Of a stretch of DNA of 64,000 nucleotides, positions 17,386 to 24,396 are shown piece by piece; position 1 is the stretch's first letter; every line of letters begins with the position of its first letter. This stretch comes from Pseudoprevotella muciniphila. Its GTDB lineage: Bacteria; Bacteroidota; Bacteroidia; Bacteroidales; Bacteroidaceae. Below the pieces are notes generated by a model. It made no database searches, was not told where the DNA came from, and saw only the letters and a list, made by a program, of their open reading frames with translations. Location: contig NZ_CP033459.1 of NCBI RefSeq assembly GCF_003265305.2, forward strand, positions 2,232,001-2,296,000, read 5' to 3'. Made by a program: the position numbers and the translations under genes.

Positions 17386-17466
17386 AAATTCCGATTTATC
17401 TTGATACGTTAGCATTACAAAAATATAAATAAATTCTGTGTTCCAACTACTTTATGATTATTAAAT
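17386..17466 (-). promoter_or_regulatory. Promoter-leader module P1 ending in an inward repeat
   Basis: Minus strand -7 box TATTTTTG at 17418-17425, a TTG 17-18 bases upstream, and a 32-base leader ending in AAGATAAATCGGAATTT, which runs straight into the Vat-like ATG. About 84% identical by eye to module P2 (14710-14790); the -7 box and repeat are the best conserved parts. Confidence 0.75.
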
Positions 17467-17493
17467 TTTCATTAGTGTCCACCCTAAAATCAA

Positions 17494-17532
17494 AAGCAGG
17501 TACCTAAAGCAAATGTAGCTCGGTGCCTGCTT
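17494..17532 (-). terminator. Terminator after the Cys-rich gene
   Basis: AAGCAGGTACC (17494-17504) pairs with GGTGCCTGCTT (17522-17532) with one wobble; the minus-strand 3' side reads CTTTTGATTTTAG. Confidence 0.75.
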
Positions 17533-17576
17533 GAAATGATTGTTATTGTTTAGCGTTGCTTGCTATCAGAAAAGGT

Positions 17577-18026
17577 TTATTTCTTTCCCTTGCAACATTC
17601 TGCTTTTTGCTTGCAGCCTTTTTGCTCGCTCTTGCATCCTTCTGCTTTGGCTTTGCAGTCTTTTTGCTCGCCTTTGCAGCCCTCTGCTTTAGCTTTGCAG
17701 TCTTTTTGCTCGCCTTTGCAGCCCTCTGCTTTAGCTTTGCAGTCTTTTTGCTCGCCTTTGCAGCCTTCTGCTTTGGCTTTATCACATTCTGGTTTCACCT
17801 TGTCGCATTCAAATTTTTGCGATTTGCAGCAAGCACATTTAGAGCAATCCTTGCAGTCGTTACAGTCCTTGCAATCTTTACAACATTTGCAGTCCTTGCA
17901 GTCTTTGCAGTTTCTTGCCACTTTTTCTTTGCAACAGTCGGCTTTGGAACCTTCTGTCTTTGCACATTGTGCACTCACTGAGATGGCGATGAATGCCATC
18001 ATTAGAATTGATAAGATTTTTTTCAT
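17577..18026 (-). CDS. Secreted Cys/Lys-rich repeat protein
   Basis: 149 residues with a clear signal peptide (MKKILSILMMAFIAISVSAQ). The mature part has 27 Cys in 129 residues. Residues 40-67 place Cys at every third position (40, 43, 46, 49, 52, 55, 58, 61, 64, 67), mostly as C-K-D. From about residue 74 Cys recurs every seventh position through a 14-residue tandem repeat (D-C-K-A-K-A-E-G-C-K-G-E-Q-K). There are no aromatic residues apart from one Phe after the signal. It starts 25 bases after the alpha-2-macroglobulin-like gene and is probably cotranscribed. The pattern suggests metal binding or disulphide stacking, but no known family was recognised. Confidence 0.8.
   Translation of the reverse strand: MKKILSILMMAFIAISVSAQCAKTEGSKADCCKEKVARNCKDCKDCKCCKDCKDCNDCKDCSKCACCKSQKFECDKVKPECDKAKAEGCKGEQKDCKAKAEGCKGEQKDCKAKAEGCKGEQKDCKAKAEGCKSEQKGCKQKAECCKGKK
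17619..17786. repeat. 42-bp tandem repeat, about four copies
   Basis: The coding repeat inside the Cys-rich gene. The two central copies are essentially identical at DNA level and the outer ones diverge slightly. The copy number could vary between strains. Confidence 0.85.
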
Positions 18027-18051
18027 TTTTCTATTATTTATTGTTTATTGT

Positions 18052-21000
18052 TTATTCTGCATTGATAGTTGCGCCAGATGTTATTGCCTGATATTCTGGT
18101 GAATACATGCACTGAATGCGTGCAGGCGCACATTGGTAAACGCCGCCGCGGTCAATGCGCATCGTTTCTGTAAGTACATGTGTGCCTTTAGCAAACTTCT
18201 CGAAGAAGAACTTGGTGTCGGCATCGCGTACTTCCCTGTATGCACCACCGGCTGATGTCCATTTGTAGTCGCTGATCTGATCGACTGGCTCGAGACATGC
18301 GGCGCGGCCTGTGCGAATAGTAACGTAGTCGAAGTCGCGCTCAGCCTTGATGGTGAACGTCATGCGTACGTTCTGGCCTTTCTTCAGCACTTCGCCTGTA
18401 TTGACGGGGCGCCATTTGCCGTTGTCTTCCATCTCGATGGTGCGGCTGATTTGGAAGCCTTGTCCTTTACCGACAACCTGTTCCAGCGGCAGGGTGTAAC
18501 TGGCATAAATGCCACCCCAACTGAGGCCGTCGTCATGCTTTTTAAGTTCTATCTTGTTGGCACAAGTCTTGTCGGGAGTGGTGTATTTGTCGCAATAGTA
18601 GCCCACGGTTTCACCGCCTTTTGCACCGGCAGATGTGTTGCCGTCGATAAATTTCTTACCCTGTAGCAGCGTGTAGTGTACAGGAAGCGTTTCTTTCTTC
18701 AGGTCGGACACAGCCTGGCTGCCGGAGTTGAGCAGAAGGGCGTAGGTGGCATCAAGGGTGCTGCTCGAAGTTTCCCACATCTGAGTGCGCTTGCTCTGCA
18801 TCAGCCAGAGGCGCATATCCTTCAGTTCGTCAACATATTTACCATTGCCCATGAAGGTAATGGCTTCCATAGTGGAGGTTTGAGACGGAATACGGTAGGA
18901 ACTGTACGTCATAGGAGCACGGCGAGTGTCGAAATACCTGCCCTTTTCGGGTGTGCTCACGGTGTGTTCCATCAGGCTTTGCAGGGCAATGTCTGCACTC
19001 TCTTTCTCGTTGTAGTAAGAGAGTACGACGGCACTGTGCGACTTGGTGTACATGTCCTGACCGCTGACGTTTTCTTTCACTCTTTCTAATAGATATTGTA
19101 TGTCCTTCTTGTTCTTTCTGTCCATCGGTTTACCTTCTGTCAGAGCAAGAGCATAAAGATAGTTCAGACCGAGATAACTGCAGCCCTTGTATTTGTACTT
19201 CTTCATCTCTTCCACATATTTGTGCATTTCTGTCGTGAGGTAGTTCATACCATCGTTGAACATACGTTTGGTTTTTGTGTCGCCCGTAAGTTTCTGCAGG
19301 CGAGCAAGGATTACGCAGATGCGCGATGTGATGTATGGACTGCCGGGACTGAGAGGACACCAACTCCATGAACCATCAGCATTTTGAAGTTTCTGGAGGT
19401 TGGCGAGGGTATTATTGACCTTTGCGGCATTCTCGTTGTCGTCGAAGAGGCTGGCGAGCGCATTGACTCGTTCTGTCTCGCGCTGAGATTCGCGTACCCA
19501 TGGCGACTCGTTCAGCAATGTAATCTTAAGGTCCTCGTTGCGGTTGAGCACGCTCGCCCAACTCTTGTCGTTTTCTGTGGGTTTGAAGGCTTTCTTGATG
19601 GCCGGATTGCTGTCGGCAATGTGTTTTGCCAAGAGTACAGCGTAAAGGCGCGTAGCCCAACTGTCGGATGTGAGGCATTCTCTGTCCGCCAGAACGGGGA
19701 GCGTGTTGACCACGTACCAGGTCGGGTTGCTTGAAATCTCTACGGTGAGTACTTTGTTGGCAATATCTTTCGAATCGCTCCAAAGTGTGTCAATCTTGAG
19801 GGTCTCAGTACCCGAATTCTTCATGCTGAAAGGCAGAGTGCTGATTACCTGTTCGCGACTGGTAAGAATGGGCAGATAGTGCTCTTCTCCATCGCTGAAG
19901 TTGCCGCCTTTTCCGGTGATGCGGCAAATAACCACACCGCTGCCGCCAAGTTTGCTGACATCGATGTCGAACATGGCTGCGTCAGACTTGCCGGCAGCCA
20001 GGTCGAATTTCTTACGTAGTGTTTGCAAAGGTTTCTGTGTCTCGGCATCAAGGATCTGGCAAACCACTTCTCCGCGGATTTCTTTCTCGTCAATGTTGGT
20101 CAGCATCACAGGAATCTGTGCCTTGTCGCCTTCGCGTACGAAGCGCGGCATATTTGGCTGAACCATAAAGAGTTTGCGAGCCACCACTTTGTCGCTGAGG
20201 AAACCATAGTTCATGTCCTGAGTATGGGCAAGAGCAAGGAAGTTCCACTGCGTGAGGCTCTCCGGCAGGGTGAAGTTGATGGTAACCTCGCCGTCATCGT
20301 CAGTGCGCAGAGAAGGATAGAAGAATGCTGTCTCATTGAAATTGGTGCGAGGACTTACGTTAGTCGCATCGTCATCACCGCTGCCTTCTGTCTTTGTTTC
20401 ATTAACATTTTCTTGTTCATCAACCAACATCCTGCCAACTTGTTTCTCTCTTACTGCAGATCTCAAAGGTGCTGCTGCCAACGCATCTTCATAATACGCC
20501 ACTCCATACAATTTCCCGCCAGTCCAATGTGTGAAAATAAGGTTCTTGTCGCTGCGATGATCGTAACTGTAATTTCCTCTGAGATAGGTGGTGGAGAATG
20601 AGCGTGAGTTCCATTTCGTTGTTGGAATTTCGCGAGAGAAGGAATGGCTGAAGTACCAGGAATAGGGTATGAGGGCGTCGAGCGAAGCATCGTACAGACG
20701 AGTGATGACTGCCGCATTAGCAGGTGTTCCGTCGGCGTTCTTGACCTTCAACCGCCATTCTTCTTTCTGACCGGGAGTAAGTTCGCTTCTGAATGTGGAC
20801 CAACTCAAGTCTATTTTTTTGTTTGGCAATGGCTTCTTTAATGTTACATCGGCAGTGTAGAGACCATCGTCTTTTACGAAGGCGAAGTCAAAGCGTGCTG
20901 CATCACCATACTCGGGCTTGTAGGCAAGATGGAACTGATATAGTGTGTCGGTGAATTGTATGCGGCGGCTTTCAACAAGTCCTTCGTTGGTCACTACGTC

Positions 21001-23568
21001 GTAGAACATCGTGATGTTGCTCTTTGGCGAGCCTACTACAACTGTCGCGGAGTCGCCCCTTTCGTTGAGTTTGACATATTTCCAGAAAACATCGTTGCTC
21101 GCAGGGTGCTTGTCTTCAAGCGAGAAGAAGAAACTCCTTATTGTACGCTTGTACTTCTCTCCTTCGTGTTCGATGGCGAGGTCAACGGAGTAACTGCCTG
21201 AAGGCGGACAATCTGTGGGTTTCAGACGCAATGGTTCTTCTGTGGAGAATGTGCCTCTGCAGAATTCTATAGTGTCCTTGCGGATGACGTAGGTGCCTTT
21301 GGCAGGAATGTTTTCACAGTTGGCATTGAGCAGATGTATGTTGATGGCGGGCAACTGTTCCTTGCAGATGGTGTTAGGCCAGTTATCATCGAGGAAGGCC
21401 TTGTGATAGGAAACGTACAGGCGGTTTGTACAGGAATGGCTCTCGCCGGCAAGCGAGGTAACGGTTGCTTCAGTGCGAAGAAGGGTGCGGCCGTAGGTGT
21501 TGCTGCCTTTCTTGACGATGACAGGAATAGAGAAATGACCGTCAGCGTCTGTAACGGTGTCGCAAATCATCTTCTCTTCTGCCAGCTCGTCTCCCCTGTA
21601 ACGCCAGTAAAGCAGTTCCCTGCGCTCAGTGATGGCATGCACCTTGGCACCCTGAACGGGCAACCCGGTATAGGTCTTTACCGTACCGGTAAGCAGCACA
21701 GTGTCACCGGGAGCATACGTGCGCGTTACGGGTTCAAATTCTGTGGTGAAAGTGGGGCGCTTGTATTCTTGCACTTCGAGAGAAACGTCTCGCGAAGCCC
21801 CGGCTGTCGTGGCGCTGATGCGATAAGTACCGAGCAAACCGGACTTAGGCAGGTTGAATTCAGCGCCATAGTTGCCGAATTCATCGGTCATAGCCGTGGT
21901 GTCTGCAACTCTCTGACGGTTAGCATCGAAAAGCGATATGCTCACTTTTGTATTCGCCACGGCTTGCGTTTCATCACCATCCTGACTGAACACCGTTCCG
22001 CCCACATAAACCTTTTGTCCCGGGCGGTATATGCCGCGGTCGATATAAGTGTAAATTTTCTTATTGATGCCTAACAATCTCTGACCATATTTGCGGATGT
22101 CCGAGAACGACAAGGGTTCCAGATAGCGGTCGTCTGCTGTCTGGGCGAAGAAATAATAGTCATCGCCGTCTTTCTCGTCGTAGAAGTATTCACCCTTGTC
22201 GTTGCCAGTAAGTTCTTTGATTACTGTATATTGACCGTCTTTCTTTTGCGCAACGAGCACTTTGGCGCCAAGTATGGGGTCTCCACTCTTTGTATCGACA
22301 ACGACATATCTCCGCTTGTTGTGCTCCATGAGGTAAACAATGAGTTTGAGTCTCGTGCAGTAAACAAGGGTAAGGTCCATCTCGTCTTTACCGTCATACA
22401 CAGAGAACGCATAGATGCCAGGTTCGGCAGGCGACGCCAGTTCAAAGTCCTGTTGTGTCTCGCGGTATTTAATGTGCTTGTTGATGGTGAAAGCATCCGT
22501 CCTTATGAGCCGTCGGTCAAGATCGCGCCAGTTTTTACAGTTGGCGATGGACATAACGTCCTGTCCATCAAGTTTGTATAAGCGTATCTCCCCATTCTTT
22601 ATAACACTTGATTTTATAGTCTGTTTACGCACCATGCCAGGATAGGTGTGTGATTCGATTGGCGAAACGTATAGACTCGGCAGATTCATCTTATCAATGA
22701 AGTTGCGAAGCGGATTGGCTCCTTCCTGCTTTCCATAGAGGCTTACTCCGCGTTCGGCTGTCGCCACGAGGACACTATCGGTGGGTTGGTTGCAATAATA
22801 ATGGTCATTGAGTTCTATCATGGCGCAATAGGTGCGCACGTTGAGCGGCAGCGAACGATATTGGTCCGCCATCCTGTTGAGGAGTAACCATTCGTCTGAT
22901 TCCAGGAGCTTGCCACTGTGGTTGTCTGCAGAAGATATGGAGTCAAGCATCATGAGCAAGGTGCCCTCCCTGTTGCCGCGTTGACGATAAATGGCGATGG
23001 CTTTTCCGTAGATGGCATTTCTTTCTGACGTTGAGAAATACTCTTTGTTGCAGAAACGTTGAATGAATATGTGCAGCAAATCGTTGTTATAGTATTTACT
23101 GTCCTTGCCTTTTGTAAACAGCAGGTCGTACGACGTGTATTTTGCATTGGCAAGGGCGTCCAGGTCTTTCAGGGCCTCTTTTGCAAAGAAAGAAGTCTCA
23201 GCCGCATTTCGGCGGCTCCATCTCCAGGAAGAATTCTGCTCGGCGAGGGCATGCGACCACAAGGCATGTTCCACAGGACGTGTCTCCTGTTTGTAAAGTT
23301 TCAGGATTTCTGCCTTGACCACCTGTCCGGAATCGGGGGCAATGTCATCTGCCATTTTGTATCTGGCGAAAGAACCCTTAATGAGTTGAGCGGCGTTTTT
23401 CTCTTGTTCTGCTTTTTCGCAAATCTTTTTCACTGCTTCAAGTGCCGTCTTGGGCAAATCCTTGTCTTCTGCATCTTGATAGGCTGCCCAAAGTTTCTTG
23501 TAACTCTGGGCCATCACAGAAGAAACAGCGAGGAAAAGTGTTGCGAATAGAAATAATATCCTCTTCAT
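18052..23568 (-). CDS. Alpha-2-macroglobulin-like protein lacking the thioester motif
   Basis: 1838 residues with signal peptide MKRILFLFATLFLAVSSVMAQ. An MG2-type domain near residue 505 shows YIDRGIYRPGQKVYVGG. The alpha-2-macroglobulin core near residue 1080-1110 reads FFYPSLRTDDDGEVTINFTL, followed by the alpha/alpha toroid of helical hairpins and a C-terminal receptor-like domain. Where thioester relatives have PYGCxEQ, the sequence is VLADRECLTSDSWATRLYA (about residue 1300), so the Cys-Gln thioester cannot form. Bacterial macroglobulins are periplasmic or surface protease traps; a thioester-free form may trap physically. The Cys-rich gene follows at once. Confidence 0.9.
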   Translation of the reverse strand: MKRILFLFATLFLAVSSVMAQSYKKLWAAYQDAEDKDLPKTALEAVKKICEKAEQEKNAAQLIKGSFARYKMADDIAPDSGQVVKAEILKLYKQETRPVEHALWSHALAEQNSSWRWSRRNAAETSFFAKEALKDLDALANAKYTSYDLLFTKGKDSKYYNNDLLHIFIQRFCNKEYFSTSERNAIYGKAIAIYRQRGNREGTLLMMLDSISSADNHSGKLLESDEWLLLNRMADQYRSLPLNVRTYCAMIELNDHYYCNQPTDSVLVATAERGVSLYGKQEGANPLRNFIDKMNLPSLYVSPIESHTYPGMVRKQTIKSSVIKNGEIRLYKLDGQDVMSIANCKNWRDLDRRLIRTDAFTINKHIKYRETQQDFELASPAEPGIYAFSVYDGKDEMDLTLVYCTRLKLIVYLMEHNKRRYVVVDTKSGDPILGAKVLVAQKKDGQYTVIKELTGNDKGEYFYDEKDGDDYYFFAQTADDRYLEPLSFSDIRKYGQRLLGINKKIYTYIDRGIYRPGQKVYVGGTVFSQDGDETQAVANTKVSISLFDANRQRVADTTAMTDEFGNYGAEFNLPKSGLLGTYRISATTAGASRDVSLEVQEYKRPTFTTEFEPVTRTYAPGDTVLLTGTVKTYTGLPVQGAKVHAITERRELLYWRYRGDELAEEKMICDTVTDADGHFSIPVIVKKGSNTYGRTLLRTEATVTSLAGESHSCTNRLYVSYHKAFLDDNWPNTICKEQLPAINIHLLNANCENIPAKGTYVIRKDTIEFCRGTFSTEEPLRLKPTDCPPSGSYSVDLAIEHEGEKYKRTIRSFFFSLEDKHPASNDVFWKYVKLNERGDSATVVVGSPKSNITMFYDVVTNEGLVESRRIQFTDTLYQFHLAYKPEYGDAARFDFAFVKDDGLYTADVTLKKPLPNKKIDLSWSTFRSELTPGQKEEWRLKVKNADGTPANAAVITRLYDASLDALIPYSWYFSHSFSREIPTTKWNSRSFSTTYLRGNYSYDHRSDKNLIFTHWTGGKLYGVAYYEDALAAAPLRSAVREKQVGRMLVDEQENVNETKTEGSGDDDATNVSPRTNFNETAFFYPSLRTDDDGEVTINFTLPESLTQWNFLALAHTQDMNYGFLSDKVVARKLFMVQPNMPRFVREGDKAQIPVMLTNIDEKEIRGEVVCQILDAETQKPLQTLRKKFDLAAGKSDAAMFDIDVSKLGGSGVVICRITGKGGNFSDGEEHYLPILTSREQVISTLPFSMKNSGTETLKIDTLWSDSKDIANKVLTVEISSNPTWYVVNTLPVLADRECLTSDSWATRLYAVLLAKHIADSNPAIKKAFKPTENDKSWASVLNRNEDLKITLLNESPWVRESQRETERVNALASLFDDNENAAKVNNTLANLQKLQNADGSWSWCPLSPGSPYITSRICVILARLQKLTGDTKTKRMFNDGMNYLTTEMHKYVEEMKKYKYKGCSYLGLNYLYALALTEGKPMDRKNKKDIQYLLERVKENVSGQDMYTKSHSAVVLSYYNEKESADIALQSLMEHTVSTPEKGRYFDTRRAPMTYSSYRIPSQTSTMEAITFMGNGKYVDELKDMRLWLMQSKRTQMWETSSSTLDATYALLLNSGSQAVSDLKKETLPVHYTLLQGKKFIDGNTSAGAKGGETVGYYCDKYTTPDKTCANKIELKKHDDGLSWGGIYASYTLPLEQVVGKGQGFQISRTIEMEDNGKWRPVNTGEVLKKGQNVRMTFTIKAERDFDYVTIRTGRAACLEPVDQISDYKWTSAGGAYREVRDADTKFFFEKFAKGTHVLTETMRIDRGGVYQCAPARIQCMYSPEYQAITSGATINAE

Positions 23569-23593
23569 GGTGAAATTATTTAATTAGTATCTG

Positions 23594-23601
23594 CAAATGT
23601 A
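23594..23601 (-). promoter_or_regulatory. -7 box of the macroglobulin gene
   Basis: TACATTTG on the minus strand, 25 bases before the start codon; -33 box not clear. Confidence 0.5.
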
Positions 23602-23677
23602 AGTAAAAAATGTGAAGGAAATCCTACTCCTTATTCTTTTTTAACGCAAAGAGAGTATATTTAGTGTTTTTTTATGC

Positions 23678-23893
23678 AACCAGTTAGGATTAAGCCGAAC
23701 CACACGCGGCAATGGAGGTAACCTTGAGATACTCGACAAAGCCTATCGCTATAACCACAAAATGGGTAAGCAACGCAAGCGCAGGCCGTGGTTCTCGCGC
23801 TCATGGGCGATATCCTCTCGCGTCATCGCAGAAGAATGGCAAAAATCCGTCGGAGATGCTTTCGTAGGATTGTTTGATAATCTGGAGGAATAA
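23678..23893 (+). pseudogene. C-terminal fragment of an unrecognised gene
   Basis: An open frame without a start in its first half encodes NGGNLEILDKAYRYNHKMG and, after a basic patch, ends DAFVGLFDNLEE before a TAA. Composition looks protein-like, with a basic QRKRRPW patch and an acidic end, and the frame runs back to a stop at 23642-23644. The only internal ATG (23762) would leave 43 residues. It probably represents the tail of a deleted gene. Origin not recognised. The promoter TTTG of the next gene overlaps its end. Confidence 0.4.
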
Positions 23894-23894
23894 T

Positions 23895-23925
23895 TTTGCC
23901 ATGTCAAATATTATGGCTATATTTG
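23895..23925 (+). promoter_or_regulatory. Complete promoter very close to the next start codon
   Basis: TTTG (23895-23898), 19 bases, TATATTTG (23918-23925), then only four bases to the ATG at 23930. The transcript would have almost no leader. Confidence 0.65.
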
Positions 23926-23929
23926 CATT

Positions 23930-24145
23930 ATGATACAGATAATCGCATACATTTTAATAGTGTTTTTTTCCTTGCTCTCTCTGTTTGCTTTATGGGCACT
24001 TATTTCAGGTTGGAACATGCCAGCAGCTAAAAAGAAAAGAGAAGAAGGCCTTGAATATTGGAGATTAAAATCATACGGAAAAAAAGTATGGTTTAACCAT
24101 CCTTTTGACAGAAGTAAGGGACTCTTCGGAAGACCTAAGAGATAA
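23930..24145 (+). CDS. Small single-pass membrane protein
   Basis: 71 residues. Residues 3-27 are one strongly hydrophobic helix (IIAYILIVFFSLLSLFALWALI). A charged tail follows, with KKKREEG, WRLKSYGKK and a C-terminal RPKR. No family recognised. A consensus promoter directly in front and a strong terminator 28 bases behind make it a self-contained transcription unit, which supports it as a real gene. Confidence 0.7.
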   Translation: MIQIIAYILIVFFSLLSLFALWALISGWNMPAAKKKREEGLEYWRLKSYGKKVWFNHPFDRSKGLFGRPKR

Positions 24146-24173
24146 AAACTGTCTTTTTTATTCCAATTATAAA

Positions 24174-24208
24174 CGTATTACTTTGCAATATAAGTAATAC
24201 GTTTTTTT
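24174..24208 (+). terminator. Strong intrinsic terminator
   Basis: Perfect 10-bp stem CGTATTACTT / AAGTAATACG with an eight-base loop followed by seven T. Confidence 0.92.
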
Positions 24209-24396
24209 ATGAATCAGCAAGATGTACGTAACATCGTCCTCAGAATAAATGATAGCGATGTACAGCAGAAAAACAAAGAAGCAACAATCATTAAGACTAA
24301 ATCCTAATCTAATCAGGGGATACCTTTACAAAAGGAGTCAACCCATAACAATCAAAACAAGGCTGATAGGAGCAAATAAATGGGATTGAGCAAATG

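Noticed and set aside
17386-17415. N-terminal extension of the Vat-like protein to an upstream ATG
   Set aside because: The extension lies inside the leader repeat; the parallel position in module P2 contains a stop, and family similarity starts at the later ATG.
14121-17466. Classical integron with attC sites and intI
   Set aside because: No integrase gene in the window and no R''/R' core sequences (RYYYAAC...GTTRRRY) at the boundaries; the repeats are a different family.
17619-17786. Possible CRISPR array
   Set aside because: The 42-bp units are contiguous with no spacers and lie inside a coding frame.
17556-17981. Long hydrophobic plus-strand frames opposite the Cys-rich gene
   Set aside because: They mirror the 42-bp repeat in other frames; the minus-strand frame has the signal peptide, operon position and terminator.
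23678-23893. Complete insertion sequence
   Set aside because: No terminal inverted repeats and no DDE-type residues in the remaining fragment.
24209-24307. 32-codon frame starting inside the terminator
   Set aside because: Begins directly after the T run with no promoter or family features; probably chance.
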